From: Citrus sinensis
Lineage: Eukaryota; Streptophyta; Magnoliopsida; Sapindales; Rutaceae
Assembly (NCBI RefSeq): GCF_022201045.2
Contig: NC_068560.1
Coordinates: 29,033,501 to 29,097,500 of the forward strand
Direction: 5' to 3'
DNA: 64,000 nucleotides
The position numbers and the translations under genes were made by a program. The notes beneath the pieces were generated by a model. The model did no database searches, was not told where the DNA came from, and worked only from the letters and a program-made list of their open reading frames with translations. This document shows, in pieces, positions 47,476 through 58,571 of this stretch. Position 1 is the stretch's first letter. Every line of letters starts with the position of its first letter.

Positions 47476-47870
47476 TATTTACGGCTGATTTTGGGTCAAT
47501 GAATAAAAAACCACAAAACCAACCCAAGAGCAATAAATTTATATTTTTGTCGAGGAACGGGGTATCTCGCTTGTTCGGCACGTGTGGGCTGTTTAGGCTT
47601 TTTGTGGAGTGAAGGAGGATTGAGATGACGGTGGATATGTGAGGTACCTCGAGTTACTCTGGAGTTATGCGGGGTACCTCTGACCGTGCCGGGTACCTCG
47701 AATTATACGGGGTACCCCAATCTATGCGGGGTACCTCGAGTTGAGGCCCGCATATTTACCAAATGACTTTATTTATATCCTAGTATGCGGGCCTTAATCT
47801 TTACGTAAAATCTCCGAGTACCTCGAATTATGTAAAAAGACTTATGTTAAAAAGTCTTCGTAAAAAAAGA
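47476..47870 (-). mobile_element. LTR remnant of Tat element A
   Basis: Matches the 3' part of the LTR at 50062-51010 in inverse orientation (AAAAAGCCTAAACA, CCCCGTTCCTC-ACAAAAAT, CCCAAAATCAGCCG). It carries a local cluster of GGTACC palindromes at 47642-47735 that is absent from the other LTR. Confidence 0.75.
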
Positions 47871-47879
47871 GGGTACTTG

Positions 47880-48900
47880 GGGTACTCGAAAAACTCCACA
47901 AGTCTATTTGAGATACGCCATAATTTTTATTTATATCCTAGTTGCGCCAATTATGAATTTCGTTTTATATTATGATGATACACGAATTATTAAATTATTT
48001 GAGATATGCCATAATCTTTATTAAGACGAGCAGCGAGCATATCTATGGGAATCACCACACAAGCGCCAAAACACATCAGGGGGTACCCGAAGAACCCCCA
48101 CAAATCTGCACAAATCAATCATAAGCAAGGAATTCGATGACATGCCAAATCAAGTCTATTGCAGAAGTTTAATGCAAAACAAGTAGCGAGATTGCCGAGG
48201 CAACCTTCCAAAAGACAATTATCCCAACACATCGAAAGCATGATACCAAACTACAAAAGGTACAGAAACAAGGAAAGAAAACTATTGAAATATCATGGGA
48301 TAAAACTCTAAATAGCAAGCAAGATCACGCAGAAGGGGGGACATCCTCTCCATCACTCCCCTCTACGGGGGTATCAACAGGAACACTCGCGGTCAAAGAG
48401 TTGCTACCCTCATGAACAACGCTAACAGAAAGGAGATCCGCCTGGGGTACCTAGGGTACCCCCGAAGATCGCAGTGGACTGTGAGATGGTAGAGCCTGGG
48501 TTACCCTTTTGTCTTCTATCGCTTTCAGGATGGCCGACTTGTCCACCCATTTCTCCACCCAGGGTACCGCTAGCTCTGGGTTGACGCTCCAGACCTCAGT
48601 TATGATAAGAGTAAAGGCCTTGTCCATCATCTCCGGTTGGGGAGAAGGAGATAGTAGCTTGCCGTGCTTAGACTCCGCCTCTTCTAACTTCTTGAACATT
48701 CAGCTGTTCTCTCGGGCGTGGTCGTCCAAGTGCCTATGCAAAGCCCTGACCTCCTCTCCCAGCTTCTCTTCCTGAGATTGGCCGAGCCTAACCTCACCTC
48801 GCAGCCTCTCTACCTCTGTCTGTGTAGCCGAGATGCCACTAAAGTCTCGGAGACTGTGGCTAAGGTAGAAAGCCGCCTACACAAATAATAATAATAAAGA
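47880..48900 (-). mobile_element. inverted second copy of the Tat antisense-gene region
   Basis: About 1 kb of the minus strand matches the plus strand at about 44440-45450, including the sequence before and after the antisense gene's 3' end. It belongs to a plus-oriented Tat copy whose LTR follows at 50062. Together the two copies form a large inverted repeat with about 2.4 kb between the arms. Fossil. Confidence 0.75.
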
Positions 48901-49660
48901 GAAGAAAAGGGAGTCAGGATGATATGAATAAAAAGAAAGTGAGCTTGGATGATAAAAAAAAAAAAAGAGGAAGTCGGGATGATAAACAAAAAAAAAAAAA
49001 CAAAGGGAGCCTGGATGATAAAAAAAGCCAAAAAAACGCAGTACATGAAGAAAAGAGAGAAGAAGAAAAAGAAGTGAATGTGGGGGGGGGGGAGAAGGGA
49101 AACACCGCGCCAACCCGCGGGAAGGAGACTTGGCCCGAAGCCACGAGATACAGCCGCACGCCGGGCAGATCGGGCACTGGAGACCGCCGTAGCAACCGCC
49201 GAGAGCCCACCGGAAACACGCAAAAAGAAGTGCAGCCGAGAGGGAAGGAAAATGAGAAAAAGAAAAAAAAAGAAAAAAGGAGAGTTGACTGAAAGAAAGG
49301 AGAAAAGAAAAAGAGAAAGAAAAAGTGATGGTGGGCCAAGAAAGAGAAAGGAAAAAAAGAAGTAAATGAAGATTGTTTACCTGGATGAGAATTGTTAATG
49401 GAGCCTCGAAGAAGATAAAAAAAAGAGAAAAATTAGAAAAGCAAAAAGAGAATGATGGTGGGCCAAGAGGAAGCAAAGGAAAAGAAAAAAGAGATGGAAG
49501 CCGAAGGAATAAGAAATAAAAGTCAAAATAAAGAAGAAAAAAGGGAGATGAGGAGGCGTTAATGGAGAGGAAGAGAAAAAGATTTTGGGATTGCAAAATG
49601 AAAGAGAATAAAGTGGAAATAAAAACATGCAGAAGGTGGTTTGTCAAAAAAAACAAAACA
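48900..49660 (+). repeat. long polypurine stretch inside Tat copy B
   Basis: Several hundred bases of strongly purine-rich plus strand (AGAAAAAG-type), interrupted at 49090-49230 by GC-rich sequence, with AGCTTGGATGATAAAA-type imperfect tandem units at 48940-49025. The long Phe/Ser/Leu-rich open frames on the opposite strand are caused by this composition. Confidence 0.8.
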
Positions 49661-50061
49661 AAACAAAACGATGTGAAGCTTGTAATTGAAAAGATTTGAC
49701 TGGATTTGAAATTCAAAAACCAGAGCAAGAAGAAGCCATAGGAGGCAATTAAACTTGATGAGAGATTTTTTGGAATTTTTAAAATAACGTGGTAACATAA
49801 AAGGAGTGGAACAAGTTTAATTAAACCTGACAGATCGTACTTCATGAAGTGAGAGGTTAAATAATTTTGCAGAATGGTGTTTTTAAATTCAAATCATGTG
49901 TCAAGCAGTTACCACTTCCCCAAGAAAAGCTGGAGAGACGCGAAGACAGGCATCAGTTCAGTGTTTAAAAAAAAAAAGATAAATATTGCCACATGTCACG
50001 CACAGTTCCTCCAAGAGTTTCTTGTGCCTTAATTACATTCGCCACAAAGAAACTAGGGGGA

Positions 50062-51010
50062 TGTTGCTTGGGAAGGAAATACGAGGCCAATGATAAAACG
50101 CCACGTGTCGATATTTAAGAAATTAGCTTACCTCGAATACATTGGGTACCCCGGCTACCCTAGGTACTCTAGGGGTACCCCGGGTATATCATGTAAGGAT
50201 AAAAAAAGTCTTCGTAAATATGTGAAGGGATATATGGGCCCCGAATCTCAAAAAGATCAGTTTAATACGTGTCAAAAAATAAAGAATCAGTGGGGAAATC
50301 TCGTGCCACAAAAGAGGAGACAACTGCCTGTCACGCCAGCGAATCCGCCAAAAGTTTGATATTATGACAGTTGGGACCACCAGCTTTTCCTGCTACGCCT
50401 GCAAAATTACAACGGAATTACAGAGGTACGCGGGACCACTCCACTATACCTAGCACGTGAATATGCCACAAACTTGCTCTCCACGCATATTTTTGAAACG
50501 CCTAAGCCGCCACACACATGAAAATAAGAATATTCCTGACATGACAATATGGAACACTACTAAATTAGCGCCAGGTGGCACGGCGACCAGGATACACTAT
50601 ATAAATACTCAGGTTTAATTTTTATCAAGTAAGTTTAGACACACCACAAAAATCTAAGGTTTCTTCAACCTTAAGACCTCCATAACCGAGAGCTTGCAAG
50701 CTTTCTAACCTGAGATAACCCAACTCTGACTTGAGTGTCGGAGTGTGGTCGCCGGCCACCCTCGGCTCCACCTCTGACCTCTTTTTTGGTTGTTTAGCAG
50801 GTTTAAGGCGAGTTTCACCAGTCTTCCGCACCTAAAGTTAGACCCCATCCATATCCACCGCCATCTCAATCCTCTTTCTCTCCACAAAAAGCCTAAACAA
50901 CCTGCACGCGTCGAACAAGTGAGGCACCCCGTTCCTCAACAAAAATAAATTTATTATTCTTGGCTTGGTTTTGTGATTTTATTTTGTTAACCCAAAATCA
51001 GCCGCAAACA
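50062..51010 (+). mobile_element. Tat-type LTR (949 bp), plus orientation
   Basis: Begins TGTTGCTTGGG just after a purine tract (AACTAGGGGGA, the expected polypurine tract) and ends CAGCCGCAAACA. Two bases later comes a primer site starting TGGCTCCGTCTGTGGGG. A TATA box (CTATATAAATA) lies near 50598-50608. It has Tat internal sequence on both sides (antisense-gene side to the left, gag side to the right), so this one LTR appears to be shared between two element bodies. Confidence 0.8.
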
Positions 51011-51640
51011 ATTGGCTCCGTCTGTGGGGAGCACGCAAAAAGCCCCCACATAGTGCTAAGCTTGTCGGTACGTGTGCTTGCGCAACCATGGCACCCGACG
51101 TACCCGTTGATAACCAATTGCTAGGTCATGATGGAGCGGAGGACCACAGCAGTGATGAGAGGGGTGACTCGACAAGGAGGGCATCCCGCCTAGAGAAGGG
51201 AAAATCTGTTAAGCAATTAGCTGGTATTCAACCCGACGAGGAGCCCGTTACTCATAAACACTTTGAGGATTTAGCTCATGCAATTTTTAGGGCAGTAGGA
51301 TATTGGGTACCCGAAGCAACCACTTCCCCGGTAACTCAAGATGTTCCGCCTCCACGCGGTGAGAAGCAAATCGTACCAAGATCTGAAATACCGGAGGGAA
51401 GTAGACCAAAGCACGAGCCATTGGGCACCCGTTCAAAGTTTCAAACTAGCGGCTCTCGGGAAGAACACTCCACTGCTTCTTGCTATTCCCGTAGTAGCCA
51501 GGGTACCAAACGTAAACAAAAAGCCCATGAAGATCTTCCGGTATAAGTTGAACATCAAAAGAGCTTCCCAGACAACTGCAGCATCCTCAGGTGCACTTGG
51601 GGTACCCCGCGAGTTATTTTCACAAATACTCCAGATCATT
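51011..51640 (+). mobile_element. primer site and gag N-terminus of Tat copy B, truncated
   Basis: The gag start (MAPDVPVDNQLLGHDGAEDH) parallels copy A in inverse orientation. Similarity continues to about 51640 and then stops in unrelated DNA. Fossil fragment. Confidence 0.8.
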
Positions 51641-54120
51641 GATGCAAAAAATTGAAAAACAAATATCAATTACCGACCAAGCATGCTCAACAAGTTCTTT
51701 TGGCCATGCCCGATTGAGTTACAAACAGCCATTATACAAATTTGGAATTACAATAAAATTGTCCCATTCATGCACCATTTTAAATTACTATAAAATGTAT
51801 GTAAATTTAAAATTATCGTGTGGGGTTGACGACAAACGAACGCGAAGGCAATAACAGTAGAGACGACAGAAGCTAGAACGCGGAAGGGCATCGGCTTAAG
51901 AATGGAAAAGATGAAAATAGCTGAAGCTTGCAGGAACAAAGAAGCAAATCGGCTGAAGGAACAACTAGAAGTAGCGTCGGTGTAGTTGAACGAATTTGAT
52001 AGTGGTGGCAGCGTGGGCATTTGATAGCTCAGGCAGGGTTAGGGCTGGGTGTGTGTGACTATGTGTCTGAATGCATCATTGTCATAGTAAAGATGAAGAG
52101 AAGGATAATTAGATTTAGGGATTGCGTGATTGCTTCCTTTTTTTTTCTCCTAATTTTATGTATTTTTTTTATTTTCTAAGCAAACTCGATCGATTTTTCT
52201 ATTCGGTTCTGATTTAACCTGAACTGAAATAAAAATTGATTGGTTTTTAAATTTGAATCTGCTAGGATTTTAAGGGGTAAACTCAACCAAACCAAACTTA
52301 AAATAAATTTCAAATTGGGTTCAATCGAATTTAACCCGATTTGAATGCCCCCCGTAACACTCATGGAATTTTGGCCAAGTCGGTTTTGAATGAGAGTGAG
52401 AAATAAAGCCATTCAAGCAAGAGGGATCAAATTGATACGATGATTTTAGCGATAATGCCCTGCAATTCACAATAGGTTACAACATTAATTCAGTACTTTT
52501 TTCTCCCAAAGGAATGGGATAAAATAACAAGATGTTAACATTTTACAGAAATTGGATCTCTTTTTGCGAACAATCTAAGTTGTCATACGTTATTCTACCT
52601 CATCAAAGTAACATTAAACAAAACAGTAGTGGACCGTAGAAAAAATATTGTGAAATCTCTTAAATTCTAATCATCAAAAGCAAATGTTGAAAGTATCATC
52701 AAAATCTGCACAAGATATCATCAAAATGATTGAATTTTCATGAAGCATATCCTTACAATTGACTAGGCTAATCAAAACAACTACAACAAAAGCATGATAA
52801 AAGAAGATCACACTAAGAAAGAACAAAAATATTAAAATTTATATTTTAATCCCTTCTTCTTCTTTGCTGCCAAAATCAAGCCATAAACATTTTCCCGCCT
52901 ACTCGGTAGAAAGAGATTTAGCCACTTTCAAGCTTCATGTTCATGCACCTATTTTTCCCTCTCAATCAGCTTTGAGCACTCTGTTTCTATGTGGAAAATT
53001 TGGACATTTCTCAATAGGCATATAACCAGTTATAATGACCACATATACGGGTTCCATATTTTCACCTCAAAATATGGTTTCTCTCCAAGCTCTTCTTCCA
53101 ATAGCTTCAAGCATTTTATGAACTGTCTTTTGTTCATCCAGATTCTTTTTGGACATTCTTACAACTTTTTATCACGAAAATCAAACCAAAACTTGGCTTG
53201 AATTGTTGCTGTAAGGATCAGAAGGTGACAATAGTGACAGAAGTAGACAATTTATCTAGAGGGGGCTATTCAAAATAGCAATATCAGTATCTAACAATAA
53301 GATAATAAAATGAATTTAATAAAAATAATGACAATAGTTATAATAATATCCTCAATTTTCAACAACTTTAATATAAACAAAAATATAAGACCTGAATCTA
53401 AGGTTTAACAAGGGCTCTCCAAATTTTTGTTTGCCGATTTACTATTTTTTCATTTATTATTATACAAGACAAAACAACAATATATAATATACACAAATCA
53501 GGCAACGCAAATTGATGATGATGAATAATTACACTTTATAACAGAACAAAAAAAAATGTTAATTAAATTATTGTGATAAAACTTAACAGAAATAACCATC
53601 TGTAATAATAATTATGAATAAAAAATTAAGAACTAAGAACATCTGTTGAAGCAGAATTGGAAGAGTATTTGTATCTTGGAAGAGGATTTGTATGTTGTAT
53701 TCTTTAGTCCTGAAGGCTTGCAAATGTTGGATTCTTTTAGGCTTTAGCCATTGTGAAAAAAAGTTAAATCTAATGTAAGAGGATAGCCCCGTCTTTTTCT
53801 GAAGTGAATGCTCGGGCACGAAGTACACAAAACAATCATCATCGACTAAACTACTATTTAAAAAATAAAATGAAAACTCTCAACTAAATAAACTACTATT
53901 CCTCTTTTCTTTTTCTTACAAAATAAATAAAATAAAATAGAATCTCAGCTGAATAGTAGTCCCCAAGTCCACATACCATGAACAGGTTAGCCTCCAGTCT
54001 TGCCTCCAAAGTCAGGTATGGGCTTTCTGAATTTCTTTCTGTTGATAGTTCCGAAGATCTATCTTTTATTTGTTTTGAACTGCTGGAGGATGTAAGTCGC
54101 ACGTGCCACGTGGTGAATGA
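51641..54120. other. intergenic region, no gene recognised
   Basis: AT-rich. The minus strand at 52850-53230 has some coding-like composition but many interruptions and no family I recognise. A minus-strand 81-codon frame near 53.6-53.8 kb is also unassigned. No element ends found. Confidence 0.4.
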
Positions 54121-54128
54121 TGCTTGAC

Positions 54129-54902
54129 CAGGGCCGGCTTTAGAGTCTAAGGGCCTTAGGCGAAATTTTCTTATGAGGCCTCTATTTATTTTGTAATTTC
54201 AATACTCAAAGATATATAAAAATAATTAAAATTTATTTCATTTTTAATTTTTGAATTTCAATAATAATAAAAAAATCAAAAATTTTAAAAATAAAACCTA
54301 AAAAATAGTCAAGAAGATATTTTTTTTATTCCATTAAAACCGTTAAAAACAAACAAAGAAATAAATAAAAACAATATTTTTTTCAAATAGAATATTTAAA
54401 ATGGTAGAGTACAAAATTTTGAAATGATGAATTGATGTTCAAAAATAAAAATGGACTTTATATTTGAAGAAACTAATTATTTACATGAACCAATGAATAT
54501 AATAATTTTCTTTGTAGAGAAAAAAACAAGAAATTTTTTTCATTTACTAATTCTTGAGATTATAAGGTTTGTAATAGAAATTAAAAGAAATACTAAAAAT
54601 CAAAGATTCTAACAAATACTAAAAATCAAAGATTCTAACATTGAATAATTAAAAAGGTAAATAATTTTTTGAAAATAATAATAATGAATCAACTAATGGT
54701 TAAATAATATATTATACTTCTTTAAAATTAAGGTTTCTAAAAATAGATTTTTTATCAAAAATAACTCTTAATTTCTTAAAATACGTATTAAATTTTTTTA
54801 TTAATTAGAGAATTATTAAGGAAATACTCAAAAAATGAGGCCTTCTTAAAATATGAGGTCTTAGTCGACTGCCTTGTTCGCCTATACCTAAAGCCACCCC
54901 TG
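54129..54902. mobile_element. 774-bp hAT-type non-autonomous element with perfect 8-bp TSD
   Basis: The termini CAGGGCCGGCTTTAG (left) and, inverted, CAGGGGTGGCTTTAG (right) are hAT-like. TGCTTGAC flanks it exactly on both sides (54121-54128 and 54903-54910). The interior is very AT-rich and non-coding. The perfect duplication suggests a fairly recent insertion. Confidence 0.93.
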
Positions 54903-54910
54903 TGCTTGAC

Positions 54911-57283
54911 CCAGCAGAGGAAGACACTTCAAAGAATCAAGCAAACAGTTCTAGTAGCTAGACATGCAAACCCATCATCAGAGTGAGGAGTCCATAATAT
55001 TAAAAGAGAAATGTCAAAACTAAATAGCTCATCTAATGGATCTGAAAGCCAAAAATAAACACAAAAAGATTCAGCAGTACATGTACTTATGAATGAGAAT
55101 TTAGATGATGCTTTGTCTTTGTTTAATAGGATGATGAATTGAACTGATGATGGTAGACTAACAACAACAAACAATTATAAAAAAGTAAATAATAATAATC
55201 AAATGGGTGATTTTTTTTATTTTTATTGCATACTTGTGCGTGGAAAGTGAATCCTTATTTTAATTTTGAATTTCAACTTTTTGTGCGGTGAATGTCTCCT
55301 CCTCCTTTCACCCAAAAGGTTAAAAAAGCCATAATAATGAACGTAACCATGTGTTTTGGAACCAAAGACCTAAAAAACATTGGACAGCTTGGTGATGACG
55401 TTTTTACAGATGTGTAATAAATAACAAATTAACAATTAACAGAGCCCTTTTGTCATATTTGATGGCAAAAAATTGGTTTAATTAGTTTTATGATTACTTG
55501 AGTTTTATCATCTAATTCGTCATTACGAATCATTGAATTGAGAGGGAAGTATTAAACAATATTTAATTTATCCACTATCAAACATATAATTCTTTTAAAC
55601 TATTAAAAAATAGAGAGTCTTCTAACCACATAAATTAGATTAATTTCTTAAACATAAAACCTTAGAAAAATAATACTTGCATTCTCTTAAAAGAAATTTA
55701 TTATATTTATGTTTTCTTCTTTACCATGGTAGGGTCCAGCTACAATACCCTTGGGATTTGGTACCCCATTTTTTGTCTTTTTCAAATCTACCGTTGGATT
55801 TAACGTAAGAATTGCATAATGGCTGAGATGTAATTATTGGGTTATTAACAACAAAGACCCTTATTGTTCATGGGAAATAAAAAAAATCAAAAGTTTTGAA
55901 ATTATGACGTATAAGTCCATAATATTCTCTTTTTCTTTTTAACTATTGAACTCGGTTTCTAATTAAATGATTTTTTCTTACATTTATTAATATCTATTTA
56001 AATTAATATATTTTTAATTAATAAATTAACTACTTTATTATATAGTTAAACTATGTATATTATTTACTAACCATAATTAACGATAAGTATAAATATGATC
56101 TTTTTTTTTATTTAACATAATGGCAACCAATTTCCTCTCACCTATGTGAACAAAGTTCAAAACCCATAATTTTTTTTTTAACACAAGAGATTTTATTATC
56201 TCAAGTAGATGAAATATACAAAATACAAAAATAAATTTAATTTCATATTCTATATAGTTAATTGTTTTTGTAACATAATATTTATTAAACATACTATCAA
56301 TTATTTAATTAACTAGCAAAAATATGTTAATTTACTAATAATAATCAAATGTTAGTTTATGAACTTGTAAAATCTTTTTTTTAACAATGAGTTTTTGTCC
56401 TTAAAATAAAAAATAATAATTTAATTGCACACTTAAATAAATTAGTATTTGTTAAAAATAGTAATTTAATTGCACACTTAAATAAATTGGTATTTGTTAC
56501 TCCACCCCAATTGTTTAAATAGTCATTAACTTATCTTGAGAGAAGGGTAAAAAAATTCTAAACAATTACTCTATTTGAAAATAATTTAAATATTTCTTTA
56601 GAAAAATAAACTAAAAATAAGTATTTTCTATTTCTTTCTTCTTTCTTACTAACATCACACATGGATAACAATAGAGATGGCAATTCAACACATATCTATC
56701 AATTAAAATAGAAGTCAATTAATATAATTAATTGAATAATTAATTTGTGTCATGAATGAGTTATCGTATTAGGAGTTATAAAACCAAACCCAATAGAATT
56801 ATTAATCGAGTTAACAACTAGAAAGAGCAAACAAATCCATTCAAGTTGGATGTCTAAGTATCTGAACCAAATAGATTAGATAATATCCATCTAAAATACT
56901 CCAGATTTGATTTATTCAATATCCATCTATGAACTTGAATATTAGTAATATTTAAGTGTATGAGACTGAAATTGAGTATTATATTTAATATTTAAGTTTT
57001 GTAAATCAAATGAAAAATCAAAATAATATTGCTAAAAATTATTGCACCATCAATGACAACAATGACGGTATCATCACTAAGAAATAGAAATGAGTGAATA
57101 GAAAAACAAAAACTATCAACGTAATCAAAATTCTCCGATCAATGTAATGGTGGCAATGTTGCCGGATAAATAGATATGCCGGCGATAGATGAGCATTCCA
57201 ATGCAAACAACTAGAATAAGACCCTATGATTAGATGACATTTTAACGTAGGGTGGAAGCGATAATAAATTTTGTTCTAGTATA
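54911..57283. other. AT-rich intergenic DNA
   Basis: No gene seen. Contains the first copy of a dispersed direct repeat (55563-55731). A phrase AATTTAATTGCACACTTAAATAAATT occurs twice at about 56418 and 56461 (split for length). Confidence 0.5.
55563..55731 (+). repeat. dispersed direct repeat, copy 1
   Basis: 169 bp from TTAATTTATCCACTATC to CTTTACCATGGTA. Nearly identical (a few changes and a 2-bp indel) to 61008-61174, 5.4 kb away in the same orientation. Confidence 0.85.
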
Positions 57284-58571
57284 CATCTTGAAAACTCAAG
57301 AAAGAGACTCTCACCAAAGAGAAGATATTTCAATTGAGAAAAAACTGAATATTACTAATGAGAAGCTTGTGTCTGTTATCATAAATTAAGAATAACAAGC
57401 CTATAGATATAATAGTAGCTAACTTAATCCTTATCTTTCTCAAATAAGAGAAATAATCTAAAATCCTAATTAAATTAGAATTACAAATATGACTCAAGTA
57501 AGCTTAATAAAATAAGATAAATCCTAATAAAATATTAAATTCTAAATTGACCCAAATATTATAATTCCTAGTAAATTCTAATTTATTTATTTATTTATTT
57601 ATAAGTTTGTTTGGTTTTTGGGTTTTTTTTTAAAGAACAGAAAATTATAGGTAATAGTATAAGTATAGAAACGTAAAGGGGCAAAATTAAAAATAGGCAA
57701 AAGTTGGTTTTGCCGTCGACAGTGGTCGAAAAATTGGCCTAGGATAGGTGGATTTGGAAGATTTGATGGTGCTGAGTGTGATGTTGGTGGTGGTTTGTCT
57801 CAAATAGTTGTGAGTTGACCGAAAAGTTGAGCTAATGTAGTGGGTGGAGGTTGGTTTCGGTTTTCGGCGATTCGGCTGGGGGTTGGCAGCGTGAGTGGGT
57901 TGAAAAGAAATAGCTGATGATGGTGGACGAATGAGTGGTGGTGGAGGATGTGAATCGCGGCTGATTGTAGCGAATGGAGAGGCGGATTTTCGTGGTGGTT
58001 CAGCGGCTGTTTTGGCTAGTTTCCCATGGCTACGGTGACGGGATGGTGGTGTTATGGGTTGGGTTATGATTGGCGGCGTGTTGGCTTTCAGATGGGAGAG
58101 AGGATTGACCGAAAAGAAGAGAAACTGGTGGCGGCAATAGCCGTGTGTGGCAGATGTGATGGCGGCTTCGGGTTTTGCTAGTTTTTTTTTTTAACTTGAT
58201 GGAACTAATGTACGGAGTTGGTGGTCAGGAATGCTCTGCCTGCTACCAAAAAAAGCTCTAATATCATTTGTCTTGAAAATTAAAAAAAAAAATCCCACTA
58301 AGGATTAATATCTTAATTGTGAAAATATTGAATATTATTAATGAGAAGCTTGTGTTTGTTATCATAAATTAAGAATAACAAACTTACATATATAATAGTA
58401 GCTAATTTAATCTTAATCTTTCTCAAATAAGAGAAATAATTTAAAATCCTAATTAGATTAGAATTACAAATATGACTCAAGCAAGCTTAATAAAATACTA
58501 AATTTTAAATTGACCCAAATATTATAATTTATAGTAAATTTTAATTTATTTTATCTAATATGCTTCCTACA
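57284..58571 (-). mobile_element. miniature LTR retroelement (TRIM/LARD-like fossil)
   Basis: Two direct repeats of about 300 bp (57284-57590 and 58269-58571) share GAGAAGCTTGTGT, ATCATAAATTAAGAATAACAA and CAAATATGACTCAAG. The right copy is bounded by TG...CA. Next to it the minus strand carries a degenerate initiator-Met tRNA primer site (TGATATTAGAGC for TGGTATCAGAGC), which sets the orientation. The roughly 680-bp interior is G-rich on the plus strand and has no gag or pol. It is non-autonomous and decayed. No target duplication is clear. Confidence 0.65.

Larger units (their letters stand above)
42640..47870 (-). mobile_element. Tat-type Ty3/gypsy LTR retroelement (copy A), broken
   Basis: Fossil element read on the minus strand. 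Parts in order are an LTR remnant (about 47870-47476), a tRNA-type primer site starting TGGCGCCGTTTGTC (at 47473 going down), a gag region (about 47400-46200), an RNase H remnant of pol (about 46030-45650), and an antisense extra reading region on the plus strand (about 42720-44990). This order, with an additional antisense gene after pol, is known for the Tat lineage (Grande, RIRE2 type). Most of pol and the 3' LTR are missing. It is broken in many places. Age cannot be estimated because no LTR pair survives. Confidence 0.75.

Noticed and set aside
48877-49845. 322-codon minus-strand open frame rich in Phe, Ser and Leu
   Set aside because: It is the complement of a polypurine stretch in a Tat element; composition alone keeps it open.
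52850-53230. Coding-like minus-strand stretch
   Set aside because: Many interruptions and no recognisable domain; could not be assigned to a family.
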